Below, in pieces: positions 54,245 through 64,000 of a stretch of DNA of 64,000 bases (positions are counted from its first letter, which is position 1; the number at the start of each line of letters is the position of its first letter). Source of the stretch: Wolfiporia cocos. Its lineage: Eukaryota > Basidiomycota > Agaricomycetes > Polyporales > Phaeolaceae. The notes beneath the pieces are model-generated. The model ran no database searches, was not told the origin of the DNA, and saw nothing but the letters and a program-made list of their open reading frames with translations. Both the position numbers and the translations under genes were made by a program. The DNA lies in the NCBI GenBank assembly GCA_029448655.1, contig JACCLO010000015.1:1178001-1242000 (forward strand), in the 5' to 3' direction.

Positions 54245-55780
54245 CTAACGAGGCACGAACTGGGTCAAGGTGCAGTGATTGCCGAATAATCCAATACCCC
54301 CAGCATGAGCTAAGAGGGTGTGAAGGGTGAAGTCATCATTTGTGTCGGCGAAGTGGACGACCCATGAGGCCCGAAGTTGGCCGGGTCGAAGGTTGGGGTG
54401 AAGGAGGCACGGGAAACGAGTTATCTGCAGGGGACGACCCTTGGATTTGAGATGAGCAAGAATGCCGATTTGATCGAGTTCTCTCCAGAGATTGTTGAGG
54501 ATTTCCTTAGAGGTGATGGGTGGGAGGTTGGGGTTTTTGTGTGGTCGAAGTGGGACAGAGTTGATTTGGAGAATGTTGACGCGTTGGATATCGTGTCGGA
54601 CGGCGGGGATGGTTGGGGGTGGTTTGTTGAGCCGGACGACTGGTTCAGAGTGGGGGTCAGGGGGCCGGGTGCCAATGGTGTGAAGGGTGTTGAACATAGG
54701 TTGGGTGAAGAAGATTCGTGGGTCTTGTGTGTGGATGGGTAAGTGTGGTTTGTAAACCGGGCTGGAGTTGCATTTGTGTGGAGGTACAAGAGAGTTCGCG
54801 AGGGCGGTGAGGTCACCGACATGTTCATGGGTTGATTCCTTGGAAGCAACAGGTGATATAGGTGGAGGTGTGGTCCGCACCGGAGTGGCGGAGACCGGAG
54901 GTTGAGGTGTAGTGGGTCGGGGTGAGGTGATATGTGGAGGAATCTGTACCGGAGTGGGTGCTTTGATGGGTGGAGGCGTAGGTGTACGGGGTGTGGGTAC
55001 TCTGGGTGGCGTAGAAGCCCTCGGAGTAGGAACATGAGGGGTCGGTGGTGTGGATACTGGTCGGGATGGTGGGTGAGGGGAGTGTTTCCCCGATCGGTTG
55101 ACGGTGTGCCATATGTCGGCAGGAAGGTCATGGTGGGGGTTCTGGGTGGGAGTGGGAGGAACCGTTTCCCATTGGGAATCGTGGTCCTCATCAGGGGTGA
55201 AAGGTGGAGGTTGAGGTAATGTAGGTGGAGACGTGACCGGTTTCGTGGTAGAGAAATCCGGTTTCGGTGGCAAAGGATGGCAGAGTGGTTGCGTTACACG
55301 AGGTTTGACCTGTGGGATACGGGAAGGTCTTATTCGAGACACAGGTTGGGTAAAGGGTTTGGGTGTGGAAGTGGGGGGTGCCATAGGCGCCGTGCCATGA
55401 GGTTGAGATGAGGCCAAAAGGCGGCCGAGGTGTTGGCAAAGACGAGACGCATCCTGGCGGATGCGGATGATTGCCAGGGGGTTGGTAGCGAGGAGGTCAG
55501 CTCCTGTGGTGATGACGTCAACAAGGTAGGATATGTGGGAGTGCCAGAGAGGCAACGAATGGGTGGAGGAGTGGCTCTTATGGGCATGAAAAATGCTCTG
55601 AGCTTGGTTAAATAAAAGGGTGAATGCAAAAGTGGCATTGGTGGTGTCCTGGGGGCGCACGGAGAGGACAGTGTTAGCAGAGAAGGGTGGTTGATGGTGA
55701 GGACGGTGCGTTGGGGGAGTCATGGTAGATGAGCGTCTAATCCGAAGGTGGTGGTTCAAGGTCAAGGTGCATCTGATCAT
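54245..55780 (-). CDS. Intact 511-codon proline-rich protein of unknown function
   Basis: A single uninterrupted frame with TAA-side end at 54245. ATG 55780 lies inside a 16-bp direct repeat; the next ATG (about 55723, MTPPTHRPHHQPPFSANTVL) is an equally likely start. Residues 20-130 are helical (NATFAFTLLFNQAQSIFHAH); about 130-370 is low-complexity Pro/Thr/Ser with PTPRASTPPRVPTPRTPTPP-like repeats; the last 120 residues are compact (ILNNLWRELDQIGILAHLKS, ASWVVHFADTNDDFTLHTLL, FGNHCTLTQFVPR) and could be an RNA-binding-like fold. An intact frame amid decay, with a direct repeat on both sides, suggests a retroelement ORF1-type protein, but no family was recognised. Confidence 0.55.
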   Translation of the reverse strand: MIRCTLTLNHHLRIRRSSTMTPPTHRPHHQPPFSANTVLSVRPQDTTNATFAFTLLFNQAQSIFHAHKSHSSTHSLPLWHSHISYLVDVITTGADLLATNPLAIIRIRQDASRLCQHLGRLLASSQPHGTAPMAPPTSTPKPFTQPVSRIRPSRIPQVKPRVTQPLCHPLPPKPDFSTTKPVTSPPTLPQPPPFTPDEDHDSQWETVPPTPTQNPHHDLPADIWHTVNRSGKHSPHPPSRPVSTPPTPHVPTPRASTPPRVPTPRTPTPPPIKAPTPVQIPPHITSPRPTTPQPPVSATPVRTTPPPISPVASKESTHEHVGDLTALANSLVPPHKCNSSPVYKPHLPIHTQDPRIFFTQPMFNTLHTIGTRPPDPHSEPVVRLNKPPPTIPAVRHDIQRVNILQINSVPLRPHKNPNLPPITSKEILNNLWRELDQIGILAHLKSKGRPLQITRFPCLLHPNLRPGQLRASWVVHFADTNDDFTLHTLLAHAGGIGLFGNHCTLTQFVPR

Positions 55781-55781
55781 G

Positions 55782-56022
55782 TGACCTACTAAGTAGATTG
55801 ACGTATGCCAACGAACGACAGATCTGATGCCTAAGTCTGCGTAATGTTAACGCAGACGTAGGGGGGTTTCATATGGCTCCGTACGTAGGCTTCCATTAGC
55901 ATGCTTACATCGTTACGTTTTTTTGTCACTTATGCTATCTTGCTGCACTACCGTTCATACATTCCTCCTTACCCTGCTTTGTATACAACCCCCTGCTTCC
56001 AATAAATCATCGAGACAACACG
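55782..56022. promoter_or_regulatory. Region between divergent frames
   Basis: 241 bp between the start of the proline-rich frame (minus) and the ATG at 56023 (plus). Pyrimidine-rich stretch just upstream of 56023. No defined box. Confidence 0.25.
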
Positions 56023-58222
56023 ATGCCTCAAGAATCTGTATACAAGATAGATGATAAAGGGAACAAAGTCTATTTTTGTGGCTGTAGTCGACTATGCAAA
56101 AAGAGGGGCTCACCTTTTGTGGGCAAAACTACCTACTGCACACATGCCAAGTATCGCAGAGAAGACGCTGCAAGGAGAAGAGCTGAGAATAATGCTCAGA
56201 ATGTATTCTTTGAGGGTGGGGTAGATATGTATTCTGCTCAGGGAGAGCGCACGTTAGTATGTCAATTTTAGTGGCACCAGCCGCAACGCAAATATTGATA
56301 TTAATAAATAAGGAGGCGTCAAACAAAGAGAGCAACGATAGGAATCGGGAAAACGTTGATAAAAACAATGATTCCTATGCTGACCATGAGTTTTGTCATT
56401 GTAGATACTGTGAACGATATTGATTTTTTGCAGAAGACATACCAGAGGGTGTTGGCCACGCAATTGCACTGCAAGAAGACCAGCCCATGAATATGGAGCT
56501 ACAACAAAGAGACCAGGAGATGGCTGAGGTAGAGGAGCCCATTTTTGAGGTACGCAAAAAGCCTGCGGCACCAGTGTAGTGACCTTAGAGACTTGCACTG
56601 CAGCAATCCAAAGTCATAGACGCCTGTGACTTGCACGAGCGCCCTGTAGCGCAGCCTACCTCAAATCATGTGCAACTTCCTAACCCAAAGAAACGATGGC
56701 GCTCATCAAAGTGCTGGTCAAAGGTCCCAGCGATGAGCTCTGACGAGAGCACGGCAGTGGAGTCGACTCTGACACCTGTGGTAGAGGAGGAGGTCCCTGT
56801 TGTCGTGACGAGCCCCTACACGCTACCACCTGAAGAGCCGCCTCATGCGGAAACAGATCTGGGATCAGAGCCCGAACAGCAATCAGTCACAGATAGGACA
56901 CCACCAACTGAGCACAGGATTCTGGCAGCAGATGAACACTCTCCCAGCTGGAATGGATCCACGCTGCAGGACGAGCACAAGTCCTACGAGGACAATGGTG
57001 AGCCCATGCAGCCAATACCTGCTTCTGAACAAGCACCGCGCCCATATCCACAGCCCGGTACACTCATCGTCGTGCAAGGTGTTGTCAACACGACGGACTC
57101 ACAAGTGAATGGAACATCCACCCCACAGCAGCGACTGTCGCGTTCATCTACCCCATGTCCCGTATTGGGCGTCCACTCACAGAAATTTTCGTCCACACCA
57201 TGGGAGCGTGAAGGCGAACAGCTCGGAACTCACGATCGGTTATTGTCATTTATATCGCGCTAGCAGCCATCGTTGGAAGTCATGTCGGGGTCAAACCGCA
57301 ACTCTGCTATCTCTTCTGACAGCAGCCCAGGTTTCAATCCTGATTCAACTCCTGCAGAAGATGCCACTTTGTCTTCAGAACAACATGATAATGTTGCTGG
57401 CGAGGCTGATGGACGGCCACGGCCATTGTCACCAGCAAGCATTGATGTGCTGGGAACACTTCTGAGGTGCGTGCATCTTGCCTTGTTTTCTCTGCATGAT
57501 TGACTCTTTGGTAGTGTTGCTGCGGCTGCCACAGCAGCATCTCTCTTCTCCCCCAGGATTGCATTCCCAGGCCACGGTAATGGTACTGTGATGGCTACAC
57601 CAGGCTCTAATCGCCCGATGTCCCCTACTCCCACTGCGGGTCTAGGGACATTGGCGGGTCTTGCTGGTCTGGGTATGGATCCTCTAGGAGTTAATCCAGG
57701 ACAAGCACCCAGCATTGCTCAGGTTCAGCGCGATGGACGCGACCATATCCACAACATGTGGGAGAACATGCACGACCACCTTGGATTGCATTCGCGGAAT
57801 TCTGTATTGGGTGGCCTCAATTCCACACAATCGGACGGCGTGCAAGCACTGTTTCCCGCTGCGACACACCCAAATGCGAACGTCGTGGTGCCCGTGATCA
57901 TTGTCGGTCTGCAGTCTGTCGATATGGGCTGCACACACAATTATGCTCATGGCACCGCAGATCATATGCAGCTGTCAGACGACGTGCGCTCTACAGAAAG
58001 TAGCTTGGGTTCTGCTGCAAATTGGCAGAACCAGAGCAGCACTGCCCCCATGGACATCCCCTCGTGTGGTTGCTGTGGAGGTGAAAGACGCCATACAGTC
58101 AATTATTCGCTTTTATTATTATGGTATATTTTCTATTTTACTTGTACTATACTGTCATACTTCCACCAACTCTACCAGCGTGCGAGCTATGTCCCACAGA
58201 TATGTTTAACTAATGCAATGTA
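56023..58222 (+). CDS. Hypothetical multi-exon protein with N-terminal Cys/His cluster
   Basis: The first exon (from 56023) reads MPQESVYKIDDKGNKVYFCG and CSRLCKKRGSPFVGKTTYCT, then HAKYRRED: a C-x-C-x3-C..(T)YxxH arrangement similar to the N-terminal zinc-binding segment of Agaricomycete transposase-like proteins. Later frames, probably separate exons, are 56631-57263 (acidic, Pro/Ser-rich), 57273-57460 and 57588-58090 (AGLGTLAGLAGLGMDPLGVN, then RDHIHNMWENMHDHLGLHSR), where the protein meets GT/AG-like breaks at about 57466 and 57557. No catalytic domain is visible. It may be the 5' part of a Plavaka/KDZ-type transposon gene with its transposase lost, or a lineage-specific gene. Confidence 0.35.
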
Positions 58223-58990
58223 GAGCTGTTGATGATCTAGACCGACATTCCCGTGCTCGAGGGTGGCGAGATGCGTACGTAAATAGGGCGTGGTCTATGA
58301 TCAGCCAATCACGTTCGAGCAATTGCACATTGTGTTTGACATGTCTTAGGGTATAGCAGACATGTCTGTGCCGATGATGTGGCTCCCAGCTCATTTATAC
58401 TATTATGGCAAATCCTTTACTTCATTAGGTACTCCCTTTCATCATAGTTTCTGTCCTGTCGCTTTTCAGTTGGCTCTCGAATTCTGGCACCATGTAACAT
58501 ATAAACTGGGCCTTTGACACACTGTAAAAAAATCTCTCTCCTTGCATTTTCTGTGTGACGCTGTCCTCTGAGTCTTAGCAAGGTGACACCGAGCTCAACC
58601 GCAGCCGATCGAGTCTTCGCGGCGAAGAGATCACCGTGAGTCTTATAGTTTTTTAGTTGCGCGATCGCGTGTTAGTATTTGTCGTTGCGTGCACGTTAGA
58701 TTGCGGCCAATCGTATATTTTGTTGTGGGGTTTTTCTCGCATTCCCACACATACATTCTGGTCTGGGTTAGGGGTTAGGGGTTATGAGACGCCATAGGGT
58801 GTCTAACCCTGCAGTCTCACCACTAGGGTGCCATCCCTAGCTAGGGCATGACCCCTACAGTACTACTGCCTTGTTCACTACTGTATCTATTTATCCTGCA
58901 GTAGTAGCACAATTGTGCGCCCAGCTATTCTGCAATTGGACGTGCCATGTATTCAACCAGTGGTGCCTACATGGCAGCTCACACACTGTG
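58223..58990. other. No gene recognised; short TTAGGGG run
   Basis: 'gggttaggggttaggggtt' at about 58766-58784 is a brief telomere-like run of three units. No other feature. Confidence 0.35.
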
Positions 58991-58997
58991 TCCGACC

Positions 58998-59098
58998 ATG
59001 TCGGACGTGGATGTCCACTGCTGGGTGGGGTCACATGCGGCTATGGGTAGATAGACGCTCACCCAGCGGTGGACATCCACATCCGACATGGCCGGACG
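58998..59098. repeat. Inverted repeat, about 33-bp arms
   Basis: Left arm (catgtcggacgtggatgtcc at about 59003, then actgctgggtg) pairs with the right arm (cacccagcggtgg, then acatccacatccgacatg) with few mismatches, around a 35-base spacer. The arm sequence is a variant of the motif inside the satellite that follows. Confidence 0.75.
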
Positions 59099-59374
59099 GA
59101 CAAGGGTGTCAAAGTTGATGTCACAAAATATTGAGTCATTCTGCTTCAGCAAGCCAGATATCATGCTTGGATCCTCTCACAGTGAATCTGAAGGGAACAC
59201 AGGACCAGTATGAGAGGGAGGAGGAGGAGTGGAGGCTGCACAGATGGAGATGGGATGAGGACTCAATGAACATTGATGATGATGAGAGCCCTGTTGCCAA
59301 AGACTTTACTGATGAGAGTGGGGATGCCGAGGTGGATTTGGATTTAGTGAAGGTGCTGAAGATATTCAAACCGT

Positions 59375-60720
59375 GAAGCCAACTCTGACAGGCCAAAAAA
59401 TCCGTCAATGTCGGATGCTCATGTCCACCACTGGGTGGGCGTCTATTTATCGCAATAATATACAGGCCAATAGATTACTAGAAATGTGCAGAAATGCGAA
59501 ATTATGCAGCAGAAATACCTGGATTGGAAGAAATTTTCAAACCACGAAGCCAACTCTGACAGGCCAAAAAATCCGGCAATGTTGGATATGCATGTCCACC
59601 ACCGGGTGGGTGTCTATTATTCAAGCCACGAAGCCAACTCTGACAGGCCAAAAAATCCGGCAATGTTGGATGCTCATGTCCACCATGGGTGGGCGTCTAT
59701 TTATCGCAGTAATATACAGGCCAATAGATTACTAGAAATGTGCAGAAATGCAAAATTACACAGCAGAAATACCTGGATTAGAAGAAATTTTTAAACCGCG
59801 AAGCCAACTCTGACAGGCCAAAAAATCCGACAATGTCGGATGCTCATGTCCACCACTGGGTGGGCGTCTATAATTCAAACCACGAAGCCAACTCTGACAG
59901 GCCAAAACATCCAGCAATGTCGGATGCTCATGTCCACCACTGGGTGGGCGTCTATTTATCGCAGTAATATACAGGCCAATTGATCACCAAAAAATCACAG
60001 AAATGCGAAATTATGCAGCAGAAATACCTGGATTAGAAGAAATTTCTAAACCGCGAAGCCAACTCTGACAGGCCAAAAAATCCGACAATGTCGGATGCTC
60101 ATGTCCACCATGGGTGGGCGTCTATTTATCGCAGTAATATACAGGCCAATAGATCACCAAAAAATCACAGAAATGCGAAATTATGCAGCAGAAATACCTG
60201 GATTAGAAGAAATTTTTAAACCGCGAAGCCAACTCTGACAGGCCAAAAAATCCGGCAATGTCGGATGCTCATGTCCACCACTGGGTGGGCGTCTATTTAT
60301 CGCAGTAATATACAGGCCAATAGATCACCAAAAAATCACAGAAATGCGAAATTATGCAGCAGAAATACCTGGATTAGAAGAAATTTTTAAACCGCGAAGC
60401 CAACTCTGACAGGCCAAAAAATCCGGCAATGTCGGATGCTCATGTCCACCATGGGTGGGCGTCTATTTATCGCAGTAATATACAGGCCAATAGATTACTA
60501 GAAATGTGCAGAAATGCAAAATTACACAGCAGAAATACCTGGATTAGAAGAAATTTTTAAACCGCGAAGCCAACTCTGACAGGCCAAAAAATCCGGCAAT
60601 GTTGGATGCTCATGTTCACCATGGGTGGGCGTCTATTTATCGCAATCATTTACAGGCCAATAGATCAACCGTAAATGACAAATTATGCAGCAAAAATACA
60701 TGAATAAAACAGAAAATTAA
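59375..60720 (+). repeat. 170-bp satellite array
   Basis: 'aagccaactctgacaggcca' starts units at 59375, 59547, 59627, 59801, 59885, 60056, 60226, 60396 and 60566. Full units are 170-174 bp; two are truncated to 80-84 bp. Each unit holds a CCGaCAATGTCGG palindrome, a CCACCACTGGGTGGGCGTCT block and AT-rich DNA. Units are highly similar, so turnover is recent. The upstream open frame (59131-59376) ends in the first unit. Confidence 0.92.
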
Positions 60721-60987
60721 AGCTGCAGAGCCAGATGCAGTAGGCTCAAAGCCCCAGTCATGTTGGATTCATTGTGCATCCAATATAGGACACCCATTCA
60801 TTGCAGAAAATAGAGGCAATTTATTTTGATCTTAACCTTCTGCTAGATTCATTTGGTTCTGCTTCATAATTTTGTGTTTCTATGGATCTGTTGGCATAGC
60901 AAGTGCACTGTTGGCTGTGTTAAATAGGTCTCTTGAGTGCATAGTGTACTCAACCTGGTCTGATCCATTTGTCTGTTGTGTCCAGTA

Positions 60988-61585
60988 TGACACAGACATA
61001 CCATCTGTGGGACTGGCCCATAGCCACGGTAGTCTTAATAGCCCTACGCCGTATTCCAAGGTCCATGGCACCTGTGGAGAGGCGGGGGTGACAAGCGAGT
61101 CTTGATGGCAGTACACCGGGTGACAAAGCTGACGTCCCTAGACAAGCAAGCCAAGGACTAGGAGAGGAATGGCAGCCCACAAGATAGCATGAAAGAGGGT
61201 GTCATTACCCTACGTCGAGAATGCTAAACATGAGGATGCAAGTCCTCATGCTAGCGCATATATACATGGGGGTGCACCAGTACCTACGAGCCTGTCCTAA
61301 GGCACGAGGGTCTGTGCGTGTAATGCAGAGAGAAGGTAACATAATGACAAGGCACCAGTAATGGCGCAGAGTCATGTGGCATAGGGGTAGAGACGCCAGT
61401 AATGGCACTCTAGCATAACATGATGGAAGACGCCTGTAGGGGCGCTTCCACATAGAGGGTGGTGTCGGTAATGGCGCCCATGCATAAGGTGAGTGACGCT
61501 ACTGAGGATAGCTACTTACAAGGCATAGAATGGCGTAATAAATCCTATAAAAAGTAGCGGCGACATCCCAGAATAATCTGTGACA
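60988..61585. mobile_element. Solo LTR, family A-like copy 3
   Basis: TGACACAGAC to TCTGTGACA, flanked by CAGTA (60983-60987) and CGGTA (61586-61590). 598 bp. Three (C/G)C(A/G)GTAATGGC motifs (about 61353, 61392, 61471) as in the other family A copies; the rest has diverged. Confidence 0.7.
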
Positions 61586-61590
61586 CGGTA

Positions 61591-62240
61591 CTGCAATTTC
61601 AATCTGCTACAATTTTTGCATTTCTGTGCTACACAGTTTTGTATTTTGTCAGTCTATTGCCATGTGAAAGATGCCATTTACTGCAGGAATAGGTGCCCAA
61701 GAGCATGTGCACAGAATATGCAGCCATGTGGAATCCCTTTGTTGTGCTGCGTCTGGCTCTGTAATTTTGACCTTTTATTCTATGCATGTTTTACTGCTGC
61801 ATGATGCATTGGCATGAAAGGTAGACCATTTGCAGTGATAAATACTCACCCTACAGTAGGTGCACATGGCATCCAACCATGTTGAATGTATTTGAAGGTT
61901 CTATGACACTCTACAATTTCAATCTGCAGCCATACATGTATTTCTTTCGGTACACAATTTCATGTTTTTGTCAGTCTATTGCCGTGTGGATTAGACCTTC
62001 CATAGCAATAAATAGGCACCATAGAGTGGTTCACGGGGCACTCAATGATGTTGAATAGATATTCTATATTGGTTTACAATTTCAATCTGCACTCATATTT
62101 GCATTTTTCTGCTGCATAATTTCACATTTCTGTAGGTCTATTGCCACATGAATTGAATCATCTACAGCAGCAAATAGACACAGTAGAGTGGGTGCACAGG
62201 TCAGATGCTATGGGTATATATTGAAGCCGATTGGATCTAC
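61591..62240 (-). repeat. Inverted, diverged relatives of the 170-bp satellite
   Basis: Three units starting near 61590, 61912 and 62072 share caatttcaatctgc, (t/g)gctacacaatttca and gtctattgcc(a/g). Read on the minus strand they resemble the satellite unit ('aaatgcgaaattatgcagca', 'ggccaatagat'). They mirror the array at 59375-60720. Confidence 0.6.
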
Positions 62241-62603
62241 CATAGTTTTTCTAGAGTGTACTGCAGGCATTTGAGGGTCAGAGAGGCTACAGAATGGGGA
62301 GGTGATAAGTATCAGCACCATCATGTGACTTGATTGACATACCTTTTGGGCTGTGGCTGAGCTTCCAAGATAGGTAGTCCAAACTTCCAGAGGCTGTTCT
62401 GGGAGATCTGGTTGGCAGATTTTGATAATTGGAGTGTTGTGACAGTTATTGTCAGGATTTTACATTCAAAAGACTTGTGTCTGGGATTATCTTTTACATT
62501 TTATGCTTCAACCATCACATACCACACAGGCACTTATGTGTCACATGATGGTTTTCTTACAGGGCTACAATATTGCATATCAACTTGTGGCTGTGGGAAT
62601 AGC
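62241..62603. other. No gene recognised
   Basis: Flank of the dUTPase element; only a short frame (62412-62606). Confidence 0.35.
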
Positions 62604-63222
62604 TAACACAAGACAACACTTACTTGTAATGTTCTTGGTATTGCTGGTTAGGCAAGGGATAAAGCAGGTGTTAAGCAGGATACGTTGAGTGGTTAACTCG
62701 TAGTATGAATGCAATGAATAGAACTGAGGCAATAGCGCTCAGCAAGTCCAGTATATATACATGATAAATAAGACCCCTAACAGTCTTATTAGATAATACT
62801 AGTGTCCGTATTCGTATGTACAAGTCCCCAGGTACCTAAGTACTTAGTAATATACGATAAATATATATGCCGATCAAAACCGGGATATAGAAAGGCGGCG
62901 TAGGCCGCACGAATGGCGTTTTGCGCTCTTGTCATTATAAAGACGGGGCGTGACCAAAGCCCGGTCCGCTGACGTTTATACGCTGACTGCTTCCGGACGG
63001 AGTGTCCGATTGGCTGGAACTAGACATGTGACTGATGGTAACTACTAGTGATAAGATAAGACCGTCGTTACGGGAGATAACGCGGCCATCATTCGGCACG
63101 TATGTAACCGTAAACTTATGAACCAGATAAGCTAGTTATTGGTCTAGAAAGTCATAGATAATTCGTAGAATTGCCGGAAAAATAGTAAGAAATATAGGGA
63201 AACTAGGAGAATTCTTGTGACA
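62604..63222 (-). repeat. 3' LTR of the dUTPase retrotransposon (family B)
   Basis: On the minus strand TGTCACAAGAATTCTC to CTTGTGTTA, 619 bp, matching 23735-24362. The internal region lies to the right and leaves the window. The 5 bases after its end (plus 62599-62603, ATAGC) would be the target duplication. Confidence 0.85.
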
Positions 63223-63238
63223 TTACCCCCCCCGTAGA
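63223..63238 (-). other. Polypurine tract
   Basis: On the minus strand ACGGGGGGGGTAA ends directly at the TGTCACA of the LTR, the expected place for plus-strand priming. Confidence 0.65.
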
Positions 63239-63312
63239 TTTCAACGACCCCGTTGAGAGTAGAAATGGTGCTAGAGCCCATTGAAGGGTTAGACTTTACG
63301 ATTTTTCCACTT

Positions 63313-64000
63313 TTATCGTCCTGTCGATCCAAAACCTTGTGTACCGCGCTTGGTTGGTTTGTTGAACTGCTCGTTGTAGGGCCCACTTCCATGTAGGTGA
63401 GGTCGAATGTCCTTTTCGAACTTCTCCTTGGTCATGGATTCCTGTATTTCGGGCGTGATCGCTACTTCGCAAATTAGCTGAGCAATTCGGTCGCCTTTCT
63501 TTACTTGGTACGGGTCTCCGGTGAGATTCATCAACATGACAAAGACTTCTCCGCGGTAGTCATGGTCTATTACTCCTGCGAGGACATCGATGCCCTTTTT
63601 CGCAAGTCCAGACCTTGGCGCTATCCGACCGTATGTCCCATAAGGAACTTTGATACGAATGTCTGTGGGGACCGAAGCGGATTTCCATGAATTGATTAGG
63701 ATATCCTGCGCGGCGTATAGATCGTAGCCGATTGCATCGGTTGTTCCCCTGGTCGGTAGTTGGCCGTTGACTCCTACTTCGATTTCTAAGTCTTCGTTGA
63801 ACTCAACATCGGAATGTACCCATTGCCCTGTAAAGGGGTCGCGCTTGTAGTACACTTTCGGCTGTGTGGGATCAACGTCGTCTCGATATTGGGGCCAGTC
63901 GTCGGGCCAGACACATGTGTCCGAATCCCAATCTGGTGAATCAGGGTCGAAGACGGCTATCGTTTGCCGTGTTCCGCCGAGTCTAGTTGATCGGCGAAGG
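63313..64000 (-). CDS. dUTPase domain at the 3' end of an LTR-retrotransposon ORF (partial)
   Basis: dUTPase hydrolyses dUTP to dUMP and PPi, keeping uracil out of new DNA. All five trimeric-dUTPase motifs are present: AIGYDLYAA (1), PRSGLAKK (2), GVIDHDYRGEV with the catalytic Asp (3), KGDRIAQLI (4) and the C-terminal RGTQGFGSTGR (5), a small variant of RGxGGFGSTG. The frame is open upstream to the window edge (DPDSPDWDSDTCVWPDDWPQ), so the domain is the C-terminus of a longer polyprotein or its own ORF. It ends about 90 bp before the LTR and has no stops or frameshift. The assignment to an LTR element rests on the adjacent polypurine tract and LTR. Confidence 0.9.
   Translation of the reverse strand, partial: LRRSTRLGGTRQTIAVFDPDSPDWDSDTCVWPDDWPQYRDDVDPTQPKVYYKRDPFTGQWVHSDVEFNEDLEIEVGVNGQLPTRGTTDAIGYDLYAAQDILINSWKSASVPTDIRIKVPYGTYGRIAPRSGLAKKGIDVLAGVIDHDYRGEVFVMLMNLTGDPYQVKKGDRIAQLICEVAITPEIQESMTKEKFEKDIRPHLHGSGPYNEQFNKPTKRGTQGFGSTGR

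Noticed and set aside
58766..58784. TTAGGGG run as a telomere or interstitial telomere
   Set aside because: Only about three units, G4 instead of the common TTAGGG, and genes or repeats continue on both sides.
59375..60720. Regular repeats as a CRISPR-like array
   Set aside because: Units are 170 bp, contiguous and similar along their whole length, without short repeats separated by unique spacers; the genome is eukaryotic.

Overview
The window reads as nuclear DNA of a filamentous basidiomycete, most likely an Agaricomycete (mushroom-type fungus). Evidence: spliceosomal introns of about 50-70 nt with GT/GC..AG ends, and families typical of Agaricomycetes (FunK1-type kinase, HNH protein with an AHLL..KGDE core, CxC2/KDZ transposase, DUF6589, F-box/LRR proteins of the 'ADPANRLP' type). 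Gene density is low. Most genes are fragments or interrupted, and about half of the window can be assigned to transposable elements.

Layout. 0-5 kb: FunK1-like kinase fragment and an HNH nuclease gene split by a solo LTR. 5.3-7 kb: an element with an 8-bp target duplication that itself holds a solo LTR. 9.6-10.7 kb: decayed PC-esterase-like gene. 11.7-14.05 kb: a 2.34-kb element with 160-166 bp terminal inverted repeats, a TATTG duplication and conserved hairpins; it holds a DUF6589-type frame and a RecQ-like helicase fragment. 15.8-16.4 kb: TA-flanked MITE. 17.7-18.4 kb: solo LTR. 18.5-23.7 kb: decayed KDZ (CxC2) transposase, interrupted by an 8-bp-TSD element. 23.7-24.4 kb: solo LTR. 24.9-35.0 kb: a Ty3/Gypsy retrotransposon on the minus strand (LTR-gag-protease-RT-RNaseH-integrase-LTR) with several in-frame stops, all TGA, and an 8-bp-TSD element inside its 5' LTR.

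36-53 kb is the most gene-like part: a FUSC/DUF2421-type membrane transporter gene cut by a solo LTR, an apparently complete kinetochore gene NUF2, a Sgs1/BLM-type RecQ gene that stops at the Walker A motif, the 3' part of an SLC35/TPT sugar-nucleotide transporter, a coiled-coil gene interrupted by another 8-bp-TSD element, and an F-box/LRR gene. NUF2 and the RecQ fragment diverge from a 291-bp interval. 54.2-55.8 kb holds an intact 511-codon proline-rich frame of unknown function. 59-62.2 kb is a 170-bp satellite with inverted, diverged relatives on the other side of a solo LTR. The right edge (62.6-64 kb) is the 3' end of an LTR element that encodes a complete dUTPase domain just before its LTR.

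The strongest structural results come from exact target-site duplications: five elements with 8-bp duplications and TAGTG-like or TAGGG tips, seven LTR insertions with exact or near-exact 5-bp duplications, and the 11.7-14.05 kb element. They give nesting orders and show which host exons were broken. Exon joins are read by eye and need checking with transcripts.
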